The notes: generated from the letters alone by a model not told the origin. A DNA stretch of 64,000 nt from Fictibacillus fluitans (GCF_030418125.1 NZ_JAUHTR010000003.1:186001-250000), one strand, 5' to 3'; counted from the stretch's first letter, positions 24,955-32,682 are shown. Translations and numbers: made by a program.

Positions 24955-25143
24955 TTAGCTGCTGAAGAATCCACTTTTCCGACGCTTCCCTTTGTAGTAG
25001 GAGTGGCCGTGGCTTTTTCCGTAATGATTCTTTCTATGCCCGCTGCTGCTGCTGTATTTTCGATAGGAATGTCTGCGGTGGTCACTGCTGCTGTACCGTC
25101 TGTGGCGGCTTCCAAGCAGGGATTTCAGTAGTTTTCTAATCAA
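24955..25143 (-). CDS. Ser/Arg/His/Tyr-rich basic small protein, possible kinase substrate
   Basis: 62 residues of very biased composition: MIRKLLKSLLGSRHRRY followed by alternating Ser, Arg, His, Lys, Tyr and Gly (YSSSDHRRHSYRKYSSSSG, YGKSHGHSYYKGKRR). The start is TTG at 25143 with AAGGAG nine bases before. The composition recalls the SR/K-rich spore-coat protein CotG, a known phosphorylation target in B. subtilis, though CotG is phosphorylated by the unrelated kinase CotH. The kinase gene starts five bases later in the same direction, without its own ribosome site. It is probably real; the role is inferred. Confidence 0.65.
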   Translation of the reverse strand: MIRKLLKSLLGSRHRRYSSSDHRRHSYRKYSSSSGHRKNHYGKSHGHSYYKGKRRKSGFFSS

Positions 25144-25288
25144 TTCGATCAGCTCCTTTAGTACCTATACGTGTTCTTTTGGTTTTGGTTTCATTTTTAC
25201 CCAAATGGGATACTGGCAATCCATGGGGCGGATGGAAATAAGCGATATCCACCAATGAATGCTATAATATGGTAAAGGAGGGGATGAT

Positions 25289-25543
25289 ATGATAACGGTT
25301 TATTACTTTTTTGGCGGAATCGCCTTGTTGTACTTTTTGGTCATGATTCCTGTACAGTATGCCTATATCTCCGGATTGAAGGAAAGAAGCAAAAGGACGG
25401 GGCTGAAACAGCAGGAGATGTATGATGCAATGCCGGTTCAGGAACAGCAGCTTCATTATCATACTCAGGGCAACCTTTTCAATCTTCCGTCGGCTCTTGT
25501 GGCAAGCTTGATTTACAAAGTAAAGCACGGAAAGTCTCAGTAG
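25289..25543 (+). CDS. small membrane protein, DUF3949-like
   Basis: 84 residues with one N-terminal membrane span (YYFFGGIALLYFLVMIPVQYAY) and a cytoplasmic tail containing EMYDAMPVQEQQLHYHTQGN. This tail pattern is familiar from DUF3949 proteins of Bacillus, from memory only. The start at 25289 follows AAAGGAGGGG. TATAAT at 25263-25268 could be a -10 box but no -35 box is seen. The function is unknown. The next gene begins 60 bases later. Confidence 0.75.
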   Translation: MITVYYFFGGIALLYFLVMIPVQYAYISGLKERSKRTGLKQQEMYDAMPVQEQQLHYHTQGNLFNLPSALVASLIYKVKHGKSQ

Positions 25544-25603
25544 TTGTTTTTGGGGCAGATCCTTGATAGTTTTAAAAAGAGAGAAGAACAGAGGAGGATC
25601 AGC

Positions 25604-26137
25604 TTGGGTACTTTTACTATTGTTAAACCAGAAGTAAGTGAGAATGTAGTCGCCTCTCAGGCTGTGGCAGCAGAGACCGGTGAAATTATGGGGCTCCTTG
25701 TCCGGACCGCTCAATGGCTGCAAAGCAAAGGGTCGCTTCAATGGAATGAATTGCTTGAAGGCAAGGATGTCCACGGAATGGCTCAATCGATTACAGACGG
25801 TGATGTGTTTGTTTTTAAAAAAGAAGGCCGGGTTGTCGGAGTAGTGATGCTTCCGCAAGATGCCAGAGAATGGGATCTTGATCTGTGGGGAAGTGATCAG
25901 CCGGAGGCTATTTATCTGCACCGCCTGGCCATTGACCGTGGTGCTGCAGGGAAGAACCTTGGAAAAGATATTCTGAACTGGGTGACAGAAGGTATTATCT
26001 TTGAAGGAAAAACAATGATTCGTTTGGACTGCATTGCCACAAACGAGAGCTTGAACACGTTTTACCGTGAAGCGGGATTTACATACAGAGGTACCAGTGA
26101 TTCGGGATTTAACATTTACGACAAACCGAAAAAGTAA
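25604..26137 (+). CDS. GNAT-family N-acetyltransferase
   Basis: 177 residues. The acetyl-CoA site is in the segment IYLHRLAIDRGAAGKNLGKD (motif A, here GKNLGKD), and the C-terminal NTFYREAGFTYRG is the typical GNAT end. The start is TTG at 25604, chosen because GAGGAGGATC precedes it; the frame is open further up to 25544 without a ribosome site. The substrate is unknown. A bidirectional terminator separates it from the alkaline phosphatase gene. Confidence 0.85.
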   Translation: MGTFTIVKPEVSENVVASQAVAAETGEIMGLLVRTAQWLQSKGSLQWNELLEGKDVHGMAQSITDGDVFVFKKEGRVVGVVMLPQDAREWDLDLWGSDQPEAIYLHRLAIDRGAAGKNLGKDILNWVTEGIIFEGKTMIRLDCIATNESLNTFYREAGFTYRGTSDSGFNIYDKPKK

Positions 26138-26173
26138 AAAAGCAGCCGCCGGATTATCCGGAGGCTGCTTTTT
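26136..26173. terminator. bidirectional terminator, GNAT / alkaline phosphatase
   Basis: AAAAAGCAGCC pairs with GGCTGCTTTTT, with an inner CGGA/TCCG stem; T runs on both strands. Confidence 0.92.
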
Positions 26174-26178
26174 AGTGG

Positions 26179-27537
26179 TTATTTCCCTGTATGGATGACA
26201 CGGAAAACCTTTTTCGCCTGATCTGTGTTGTTGATTAATCCTGAAAATTTTTCTTTGCCCGGACCGTAGGCATATACGTTCACATCCTCACCGGTATGGC
26301 CGGTGGTTGTCCAACCGGTGTTGGAACGAAGGTCGGCAATTTTCTCGATGGCAGCATCGATTTTTGTTACGTCTTTCGTTTTAGATGCTTCCTTCACACT
26401 ATTGATTTCGTCCTGTGTGAGGTCGAGTTTCACATATTTTTTGAGTGTTGCTTCAACATTGGCACCAGATGCAATGGTTTCAGCGAGAAAATCGGGAGTA
26501 CGCTTGAATGCTTTTACAGGACCGGTGAACCAGTTATACTTTCCATTTGCTCCGACTGAAATTCCGCCGGTCGCATGGTCGGCTGTAGCGACAACGAGGG
26601 TATGCTTGTCCTTTTTGGCGAACTGGACCGCAGCCTGGAACGCTTTTTCAAAATCCTGCATCTCGCTCATCGTGCTTACGACATCATTATCGTGTTCGCC
26701 CCAGTCAATCTGGCTTCCTTCCACCATGAGGAAGAAACCGTCTTTATCTTTATCAAGCCGCTTAATGGCGGAATTCGTCATGTCTTTGAGTGAAGGCAGG
26801 TCTTGATCGCGGTCAATCATTTTGGGCATTCCGCCTTCAGCAAACAAACCAAGAACCTGTTCGTTCTTGTTGCGGAGCATCTGGTCCTTTGTGGTCACAT
26901 AGCTGTAGCCGGCATTTTTAAATTCTTTCACCAGATTTCTGTCACTTCGTATGAAGTTGGACGAGCCTCCGCCCAGAAGGACATCGACCTTATGCTTACG
27001 GCTGATCTTTTCATCAAAATAATCATTGGCGATTTCATTCATGTTTTTCCGGCTCGGATCATGTGCGCCGAAAGAAGCAGGAGTGGCATGGGCCAGCTCG
27101 GATGTGGCAACAAGCCCGGTTGATTTTCCGCGGGCTTTAGCGGCTTCAAGTACTGTTTTTAACTCTTTTTGATCATTGTCCACGGCAATGGCGGCATTGT
27201 ATGTTTTTTCTCCGGTGGACATAGCTGTGGCAGCTGAAGCGGAGTCGGTGATATTCTCGTCAGGGTCATCGGCATAAGTCATTTGTTTTCCGACAAAATA
27301 ACGGTCAAACGCCGTTTTTTCCATTTCCATCGTATCCGGATCATCATTCCAATACCTCAGTGCTGTGGTAGCGGAAGGGCCCATCCCGTCCCCGATCATG
27401 AAAATAACATTCTTGATTTTGGGTTCTTTCTTGGTGAGGTTCTTTGCTTCACCATGCATTGCCATAGAAACAGCTCCAAGCCCCACAACGGTGCTAAGGG
27501 CAATCGGCAGCCACTTTTTAAAGCCATCCTTTTTCAA
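26179..27537 (-). CDS. secreted alkaline phosphatase (PhoA/PhoB family)
   Basis: Metal-dependent phosphomonoesterase, 452 residues. The N-terminal signal peptide (KKWLPIALSTVVGLGAVSMAM, likely cut after HGEA) exports it. The nucleophilic Ser is in ITDSASAATAMS; NVIFMIGDGMG, SQIDWGEHDND, VVATADHATGG and GHTGEDV bind the zinc and magnesium ions. The start is TTG at 27537, set by CAGGAGGGATC; upstream codons up to 27609 are open but lack a ribosome site and would bury the signal peptide. Phosphate-starvation control is typical of the family, but I saw no convincing Pho boxes. Confidence 0.95.
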   Translation of the reverse strand: MKKDGFKKWLPIALSTVVGLGAVSMAMHGEAKNLTKKEPKIKNVIFMIGDGMGPSATTALRYWNDDPDTMEMEKTAFDRYFVGKQMTYADDPDENITDSASAATAMSTGEKTYNAAIAVDNDQKELKTVLEAAKARGKSTGLVATSELAHATPASFGAHDPSRKNMNEIANDYFDEKISRKHKVDVLLGGGSSNFIRSDRNLVKEFKNAGYSYVTTKDQMLRNKNEQVLGLFAEGGMPKMIDRDQDLPSLKDMTNSAIKRLDKDKDGFFLMVEGSQIDWGEHDNDVVSTMSEMQDFEKAFQAAVQFAKKDKHTLVVATADHATGGISVGANGKYNWFTGPVKAFKRTPDFLAETIASGANVEATLKKYVKLDLTQDEINSVKEASKTKDVTKIDAAIEKIADLRSNTGWTTTGHTGEDVNVYAYGPGKEKFSGLINNTDQAKKVFRVIHTGK

Positions 27538-27580
27538 TGTCGATCCCTCCTGTAAAATTTTATATTTTTCTGTCAATTCA

Positions 27581-27609
27581 AGTATATTCCAACTCTCTGG
27601 GTCCCTCAA
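27581..27609 (-). promoter_or_regulatory. probable SigA promoter of the alkaline phosphatase gene
   Basis: On the minus strand TTGAGG, 17 bases and TATACT, about 45 bases upstream of the TTG start. Confidence 0.5.
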
Positions 27610-27664
27610 TGGACCATAGGTAACGCATAGAATGTACTACAAGAACAAAAAAGGAGAGGAAGGC

Positions 27665-27697
27665 ATAAAAAAGAGCCGAAATAGACTTCGGCTCTTT
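27665..27697 (-). terminator. terminator of the candidate small RNA
   Basis: On the minus strand AAAGAGCCGAA pairs with TTCGGCTCTTT around GTCTAT, followed by six T residues in all. No minus-strand gene lies directly upstream except the candidate RNA. Confidence 0.8.
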
Positions 27698-27793
27698 GAG
27701 TTTCATATGTAAATAAAAGGTTGATTCGATTATAACAGCTGTGCTAAAATAAAGGTTGTGGCTTAGTGTTATGTATTATCATACAACTATCCA
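27666..27793 (-). ncRNA. candidate small RNA of about 128 nt
   Basis: Between the alkaline phosphatase and helD genes, the minus strand carries a promoter with perfect consensus boxes (27800-27829), about 95 bases of non-coding sequence and a good intrinsic terminator (27665-27697). The only reading frame inside is 12 codons with no ribosome site. The predicted 5' half overlaps the 5' leader of helD (promoter 27721-27750) in antisense. No known Bacillus RNA is recognised in it. The ends are inferred from the promoter and terminator. Confidence 0.6.
27721..27750 (+). promoter_or_regulatory. probable SigA promoter of helD
   Basis: TTGATT, 18 bases and TAAAAT preceded by TGC (extended -10). It would give a leader of about 110 nt whose first part is antisense to the candidate small RNA. 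Confidence 0.5.
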
Positions 27794-27799
27794 AATATA

Positions 27800-27829
27800 T
27801 TATACTATGTAAGACTGACTGTTGTCAAG
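27800..27829 (-). promoter_or_regulatory. strong SigA promoter of the candidate small RNA
   Basis: On the minus strand TTGACA, 18 bases and TATAAT: both boxes match the consensus exactly, which is rare in this window. Confidence 0.75.
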
Positions 27830-27867
27830 TAATGTAGGCTAAAATTTTTAGATAAAGGAGAGGGGCC

Positions 27868-30207
27868 ATGAACCAGTGGGAAAAAGAATGGCAGACAGAG
27901 CAGGAGCGAGTAAATTCTGTTGTTGAGAAGGCTGCTCAAAAGATCCGGCAGCTGGAGGCGCATCTCGGTGGAAAGAAAGAAGACGTAGTTGACATCCGAA
28001 AAAATTTCTGGGAAGACGTAACGGTCAATTTAGAAGATGCCGATGAAGCGATAGAGACTGCGGCGAGTATTAAACAGCAGGCCGAACTGCTTTCGGAACT
28101 TGAGCGGAGCCACAAAAATGCTGAGGAACAAATGAAAAGCCTGGTGCGCCTGAGCGATTCTCCTTATTTTGGAAGAATCGACTTTAAGGAAAAAAGTGAC
28201 ACTGCATCTCAGCAGATTTACCTTGGCATTGCCTCTTTTTATGATGAAGAAAAAGATGAATTTATGGTTTTTGACTGGCGGGCACCCATTTCAAGTTTGT
28301 ATTATGATTATTCTCTGGGGACAGCGGAATACGAAGCGCCTGGTGGTGTAATTTCTGGTGAGATGGAGCTGAAGCGTCAATATATTATTCGGAACGCCAC
28401 CATCAAAAGCATGTTTGATACCGGTGTGACGATTGGTGATGAATTACTTCAGGAAGTACTGAGCCGTCAGGCGAACCCGCAGATGAAAAGCATTGTGGCG
28501 ACCATCCAGAAAGAGCAGAACCAGATCATTCGGAATACGAAAGGTTCCCTATTGATCGTGCAGGGTGCTGCAGGATGCGGAAAGACCTCTGCTGCCCTGC
28601 AGCGGGTGGCCTACCTGTTGTACCGTTACAGGGAAACACTGTCAGCCAACCAAATTGTCCTTTTTTCTCCGAATAATGTATTTAATAGCTACGTTTCCAA
28701 TGTCCTTCCCGAACTCGGTGAGGAAAATATGATGCAGACAACGTTTCAGCAGTATATTCATCATCATTTGGGAATCTCTTTTCACCTCGAGGATCCGCTG
28801 GAACAGATGGAAGCCGTGCTTACGGCGGGAGAGGGTCCGCAGGATCAGACGAGACTGGCCAGTATCCAATATAAGGCTTCTTTGGATTTTATGGATATGA
28901 TTGAAACGTACATTTCCCGTCTTCGTAAAGAGGGAATGATCTTTAAACCAGTCAAATTCAGGGGAAAAGCATTAATTCCGGCTGAAGAGATCCAGGAAAA
29001 GTTTTATTCCTACTCTCCATCCGTCTCGATTCCGAACCGGATGAAGCTGGTTTCCGAATGGCTGGTCCGCGAGGTGCGCAAATTTGAAAAGGCCGAAAGA
29101 AATGAACCGTGGGTAGAGGAAAAAATTCAGCTTCTTGATAAGGATGTATACGTGAAGCTGTATCAAAAGCTGCAGAAGAAAAAGCAGTACAGTGATAATA
29201 CATTTAACGATTTTGAAAGAGAGCAAAAGCTGTTATCCGCTTATGTTGTATCAAGAGCGTTTAAACCGCTGAAGAAAAGAATCAAGGGGTTAACCTTCGT
29301 CAATCTAAAAGCGCTCTATATGTCGCTGTTCAAAGAGGATGGCGTAGTTTCTCCTGCAGAAGCACCATCCAAATGGAAGGAAATCCGCCTGCTTACGGCA
29401 AAAACCCTCGCCGATGGAGAATTGTATTATGAAGATGCCACCCCGTTTCTTTATCTAAAAGAACGGATAGAGGGTTTTCAAACCAACACGGCTGTACGGC
29501 ATGTATTCATTGATGAAGCCCAGGATTATTCGCCGTTTCAGTTCGCCTTCATTCAGCGGCTTTTTCCAAGGAGCAAAATGACAGTACTGGGTGATTTGAA
29601 CCAGTCCATCTATGCGCATTCCACAGGAGACGCTTTCCAAATGATGTACGACCGTTTTGGCAGGGAGAATACCGAACGGATTATTCTGACCAGAAGCTAC
29701 CGGTCAACAAGACAGATTGTTGAATTCACGAGAGAGCTGCTGGATGAACCGGATAAAGTCATTCCGTTCAACAGGGATGGGGAAAAGCCTGTGCTGAAAC
29801 AGTTTTCCGCTTCCGGAGAGCACAGCCGTGCGGTTGCAGAAACGATTAAACAACTGCAAAACGAGCAAGTTAAAACGATTGCCGTCATTTGCAAAACTGA
29901 GCAGGAGTGTAAAGAGGCTCATGAAGCATTGAAGGGTCAGGCAGAAGCAGAATTAATGCTGAAGGAATCGTCCTCGTTTAAACAAGGGACATTGATCATA
30001 CCATCCTATCTTGCGAAAGGCATTGAGTTTGACGCTGTTCTTGTCTATGATGCTTCAAAAGAAGTATATGGAAAAGATAGCGAACGAAAATTGTTTTATA
30101 CCGTTTGCACCCGTGCGATGCATGAACTCCATCTTTTTGCCAAAGGAGAACTTTCACCGTTTTTTGACCGCATTCCTTCTGATACCTTTCTCGCTGAAAT
30201 TAAATAA
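27868..30207 (+). CDS. helD: HelD, RNA polymerase-recycling helicase-like ATPase
   Basis: UvrD/Rep-like superfamily 1 ATPase of 779 residues. The N-terminal coiled-coil arm (about 1-110) inserts into RNA polymerase in B. subtilis HelD. Walker A GAAGCGKTSA (233-242), then VFIDEAQDYSPFQFA (Walker B), GDLNQSIYAHS and LTRSYRSTRQI, and a C-terminal motif with YTVCTRAMHEL. It removes stalled RNA polymerase from DNA and recycles it. Its start follows AAAGGAGAGG. It has its own promoter and terminator. Confidence 0.94.
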   Translation: MNQWEKEWQTEQERVNSVVEKAAQKIRQLEAHLGGKKEDVVDIRKNFWEDVTVNLEDADEAIETAASIKQQAELLSELERSHKNAEEQMKSLVRLSDSPYFGRIDFKEKSDTASQQIYLGIASFYDEEKDEFMVFDWRAPISSLYYDYSLGTAEYEAPGGVISGEMELKRQYIIRNATIKSMFDTGVTIGDELLQEVLSRQANPQMKSIVATIQKEQNQIIRNTKGSLLIVQGAAGCGKTSAALQRVAYLLYRYRETLSANQIVLFSPNNVFNSYVSNVLPELGEENMMQTTFQQYIHHHLGISFHLEDPLEQMEAVLTAGEGPQDQTRLASIQYKASLDFMDMIETYISRLRKEGMIFKPVKFRGKALIPAEEIQEKFYSYSPSVSIPNRMKLVSEWLVREVRKFEKAERNEPWVEEKIQLLDKDVYVKLYQKLQKKKQYSDNTFNDFEREQKLLSAYVVSRAFKPLKKRIKGLTFVNLKALYMSLFKEDGVVSPAEAPSKWKEIRLLTAKTLADGELYYEDATPFLYLKERIEGFQTNTAVRHVFIDEAQDYSPFQFAFIQRLFPRSKMTVLGDLNQSIYAHSTGDAFQMMYDRFGRENTERIILTRSYRSTRQIVEFTRELLDEPDKVIPFNRDGEKPVLKQFSASGEHSRAVAETIKQLQNEQVKTIAVICKTEQECKEAHEALKGQAEAELMLKESSSFKQGTLIIPSYLAKGIEFDAVLVYDASKEVYGKDSERKLFYTVCTRAMHELHLFAKGELSPFFDRIPSDTFLAEIK

Positions 30208-30217
30208 TCACTTTGTC

Positions 30218-30247
30218 GAAGCTTGCCGAATGGGCAAGCTTTTATTT
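30218..30247 (+). terminator. terminator of helD
   Basis: AAGCTTGCC pairs with GGCAAGCTT around GAATG, followed by TTATTTT. Confidence 0.88.
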
Positions 30248-30253
30248 TCGGAC

Positions 30254-30281
30254 AAAAAAACACACCCAAATGGGTGTGTTA
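30254..30281 (-). terminator. terminator of the 73-residue gene
   Basis: On the minus strand ACACACCC pairs with GGGTGTGT around ATTT, followed by a T run; the hairpin starts at the stop codon. Confidence 0.88.
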
Positions 30282-30500
30282 ATTGGCGGCTAGCACTTTA
30301 TAGCCAATTCCCTCTAACTCGTGAATGTCCTCTTTGCTTGTTACACAAACAGAATCATCGTTAATTCTGCAAACAACTGCCTCATTTTCATGACAATTCT
30401 GCAGCGCGCCTACCACTGAATCGTATTCTTTACCTTGTATCTCTTTTTGTCCAACTGACCAGGAACGCTGCCGGCTTACATGATTGACTAACGAAACCAT
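30279..30500 (-). CDS. 73-residue protein of unknown function
   Basis: Small soluble protein, mixed composition, with two Cys residues (LQNCHENEAVVCRINDD) and a third in DSVCVTSKED. The end HELEGIGYKVLAAN is the sort of beta-alpha fragment seen in small DNA- or protein-binding folds, but no family is recognised. The start at 30500 is set by CGGAGGTGGTC; the frame is open further up without a ribosome site. It has its own promoter (30545-30573) and terminator, so it is a real monocistronic gene. Confidence 0.75.
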   Translation of the reverse strand: MVSLVNHVSRQRSWSVGQKEIQGKEYDSVVGALQNCHENEAVVCRINDDSVCVTSKEDIHELEGIGYKVLAAN

Positions 30501-30544
30501 GACGGGACCACCTCCGTATTGGTTTATATAAGAGTAATACCACA

Positions 30545-30573
30545 ATTTTAGCATTTTACTCCTGTACAGGCAA
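30545..30573 (-). promoter_or_regulatory. SigA promoter of the 73-residue gene
   Basis: On the minus strand TTGCCT, 17 bases and TAAAAT with TGC in front (extended -10). Confidence 0.55.
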
Positions 30574-30730
30574 AAAGAAATTTAATTGTAACAATTTATC
30601 TTTTTATGGCGAAAATTCAGTTATTTTGCAAGCGGGCAAAAACTGTAGTGAGAGGAAGCAAAAGCGGAATAGGGAAAGGTTTAAGAGGGTATGAAAAGGT
30701 AATAGATAGAGCAGAAGGGAGTTTTGTAAA

Positions 30731-31363
30731 ATGAAAGTAGCAGTTGCAGGTGCAAACGGAACAACCGGCAGGCTGATTCTGCAGGAATTAGCCGGTGCGG
30801 GACACGAAGCAAAAGCAATTATACGAAAAAAGGAACAGGCGTCCGAACTCGAACAGCTGGGGGCCGAAACGGTGCTTGCCGATCTGGAGGGAGATCTTTC
30901 AGAAGCCGTCAGAGGGTGCGATGCCGTCATATTTGCCGCAGGTTCGGGTTCTAAAACAGGTCCGGATAAAACCGAGGCGGTTGACCGGGACGGAGCCATC
31001 AAGCTGATGGAAGAAGCGGAAAAGCAGCAGGTAAAGCGGTTTATCATGTTAAGCAGCATGGGTGCCGGAAGTCCTGAAAAAGGCCCGGAAGAAATGCAGC
31101 ATTACTTGAGGATGAAGGGTGAAGCAGATGACCGGCTGGAATCCAGCAGGCTTCATTATACCATCGTGAGGCCGGGAGCCCTGACAAATGATGAAGGAAC
31201 CGGAGAAATTAAAATAGGCGAGCAGCTGGGCCGCGGAAGCATCCCGCGTGCAGATGTCGCAAAGGTCATCGTTCAGTCACTGGATCTCGAGAATGCCAAT
31301 CACAAAATCTTTGAAATCCTTGAAGGCGATCAGCCAGTGGCGGACGCCCTTAAATCTTTATAA
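30731..31363 (+). CDS. NAD(P)-binding atypical SDR (YhfK-like)
   Basis: 210-residue Rossmann-fold protein. MKVAVAGANGTTGRLILQEL is the nucleotide-binding GxxGxxG loop; IFAAGSGSKTGPDKTEAVDR and FIMLSSMGAGSP follow, then IVRPGALT. It matches the NmrA/YhfK/YwnB group of short SDR proteins, which often act as redox sensors or reductases; the substrate is unknown. The start at 30731 follows AGAAGGGAG. It is followed by a long hairpin terminator. Confidence 0.9.
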   Translation: MKVAVAGANGTTGRLILQELAGAGHEAKAIIRKKEQASELEQLGAETVLADLEGDLSEAVRGCDAVIFAAGSGSKTGPDKTEAVDRDGAIKLMEEAEKQQVKRFIMLSSMGAGSPEKGPEEMQHYLRMKGEADDRLESSRLHYTIVRPGALTNDEGTGEIKIGEQLGRGSIPRADVAKVIVQSLDLENANHKIFEILEGDQPVADALKSL

Positions 31364-31374
31364 ATAAAAGAATG

Positions 31375-31427
31375 AAGAAGTGGCTGTCCTGAAAGTCGAA
31401 AATTGACCTTCAGGCAGCCTCTTCTTG
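31375..31427 (+). terminator. long hairpin downstream of the SDR gene
   Basis: AAGAAG, GGCTG and CCTGAA pair with TTCAGG, CAGCC and CTTCTT across an AT-rich loop. It has no strong T run, but hairpins of this AGGCTGTCC type commonly end Bacillus genes. Confidence 0.55.
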
Positions 31428-31448
31428 CATAAAAAGCCTCCATGAAAA

Positions 31449-31655
31449 GTTGATTGTAGTGGAAGGCGCTAGATCCTAGAAAATGAACACCACATTTTCT
31501 TCGTGCGATGAAAAGCTGCCGAAGCCTTCCTTGTCCTGTGGGCTTAGCGTGACAGGTGAGACTAGGTAGGTGCTTGCGCCAAAAGGTAGGCGTTCACGCC
31601 GGCAAGGCTCACCGCACGCCCCACGGAAAGCGAGCGGCCAGGAACGTAAATCAAA
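31449..31655 (+). repeat. dispersed structured repeat, copy 1
   Basis: Non-coding element of about 207 bp from GTTGATTGTAGTGGAAGG to GGAACGTAAATCAAA. It has internal phrases shared with copy 2 at 58363-58612 (inverted): AAATGAACAC, ACATTTTCTTCGTGCGATG, GCTGCCGAAGCCTTCCTTGT, and GTAGG-type units ending in CGCCGG. The ends (TTGATTG..., ...AATCAA) are complementary. The same kind of element with GTGGAAGGCG and GCGGAAAGCGAGCG is familiar from many Bacillaceae genomes; this is from memory. It fills most of the 409-base gap before the DinB gene; nothing else is seen there except the hairpin at 31375. Confidence 0.8.
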
Positions 31656-31772
31656 GGCTTTCAAACTTCTTGGAGAGCCTCTTTTATTCATTTGAGACCT
31701 TCTGCACTGCATTTCCAGGATGTTTTCTGGTAGGGTAGGAGTTGAAGTTTTCTTTGAAGGGAGAATAAAAGA

Positions 31773-32228
31773 ATGAATCAAGAACTTTACAGACAATTTG
31801 AAATGACAAGGGGATTTTTCTTAAGAAGCATCAGCAAGATCACACCAGATCTGGTTGATATTCAGCCGCAGGGGTATAACAACACTATACATTGGCACAT
31901 CGGACACGTGTTAACCGTAACCGAGCAATTTTTGTTTGGTAAATCCTTTGCTTTGCCCGGAAACTATGTCGAACTCTTCGGCAATGGTTCAAAGCCGGCT
32001 GACTGGCAGGGAGATGTTCCATCCATCGAGGAATTAATTCCCCAGCTTGAGGAGCAGCTTCTTCGCATTAAAGAAATTCCGGAAGAGGTCCTTGAGCAAA
32101 AACTCGAAAAGCCGTTCATTGGATTGGAAACGTTCCGGGAACTCGCTAACATGTCTCTTTTTCATGAATCCAACCATTTGGGCCAGCTGCATTCCATGGA
32201 ATTATTGCTCGAACGAACACAGCATTAA
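31773..32228 (+). CDS. DinB/YfiT-family putative metal-dependent protein
   Basis: 151-residue four-helix-bundle protein of the DinB superfamily. Three metal-binding histidines are visible: HWHIGH near residue 43 and FHESNHLGQ near residue 135. Members include bacillithiol transferases and related thiol S-transferases; this one is not close enough by eye to assign. The start at 31773 follows GAAGGGAG. It ends at a bidirectional terminator shared with a convergent 46-residue gene. Confidence 0.85.
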   Translation: MNQELYRQFEMTRGFFLRSISKITPDLVDIQPQGYNNTIHWHIGHVLTVTEQFLFGKSFALPGNYVELFGNGSKPADWQGDVPSIEELIPQLEEQLLRIKEIPEEVLEQKLEKPFIGLETFRELANMSLFHESNHLGQLHSMELLLERTQH

Positions 32229-32275
32229 AAATAACCCGGAGGAACCTGTTTTTAGGGTTCTCCGGGTTATTTATA
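32229..32275. terminator. bidirectional terminator after the DinB gene
   Basis: AATAACCCGGAG-GAACC pairs with GGGTTC-TCCGGGTTATT; T-rich on both sides. It serves the DinB gene and the convergent 46-residue gene. Confidence 0.88.
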
Positions 32276-32323
32276 TTCAACACAAAAAGCAGAAAGTCAC
32301 AGAGGTTTTATGTTTTATGTAAG

Positions 32324-32361
32324 GTCATTCACTGCATGAATTTAAATCAGGAGTGAATGAC
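32324..32361. repeat. 10-bp perfect inverted repeat
   Basis: GTCATTCACT and AGTGAATGAC are separated by 18 bases. It spans the stop codon of the 46-residue minus-strand gene. It could be a 3' stabilising hairpin; the role is unknown. Confidence 0.7.
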
Positions 32362-32487
32362 TGAATGTAAAAAATCGATATCATCTTTAATTTTTTCTTT
32401 AACCGAGTGATCCCGACACCGTATATATTCGCCAGTGAGCGTAGCGATTTCTTTCATAAACAAAACAACCTCTGTATGTTTTAGCAT
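32347..32487 (-). CDS. 46-residue small protein
   Basis: ATG at 32487 on the minus strand, with GGGAGATC before it. It encodes MLKHTEVVLFMKEIATLTGE and continues to 46 residues ending FLHSVIHS. Mostly helical, charged, no membrane span. It was too short for usual ORF cut-offs. The terminator at 32229-32275 works in its direction. Unrecognised. It occupies part of the gap between the DinB gene and thiC; the rest of that gap is the riboswitch leader. Confidence 0.6.
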   Translation of the reverse strand: MLKHTEVVLFMKEIATLTGEYIRCRDHSVKEKIKDDIDFLHSVIHS

Positions 32488-32627
32488 GCGATCTCCCTGC
32501 CTTAAATTATAATGGTTAGTTCTTCTACTTCATTCTTTCCTCTTTTTTCGCCAAATTAAACCATGTTCTGCTGTTTTTTTAAAAGTTTTCAGAAAAAGGT
32601 GTACATCCGCCTGTGTCAAAAGACGGA

Positions 32628-32656
32628 TTGCAGAAAATTTTGAGAGATGCTATGAT
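32628..32656 (+). promoter_or_regulatory. SigA promoter of the thiC riboswitch transcript
   Basis: TTGCAG, 17 bases and TATGAT with TGC just before it (extended -10), about 30 bases upstream of the riboswitch. Confidence 0.7.
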
Positions 32657-32682
32657 GACATGGAAAATAAAATATATTTTCT

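Noticed and set aside
27541-27700. Pho boxes upstream of the alkaline phosphatase gene
   Set aside because: No set of direct TTAACA-like repeats with the right spacing could be found by eye.
31449-31655. Insertion sequence
   Set aside because: No transposase, and the element is too short; called a dispersed non-coding repeat instead.
31476-31796. 106-residue minus-strand frame
   Set aside because: It runs through the dispersed repeat and into the DinB gene; no ribosome site.
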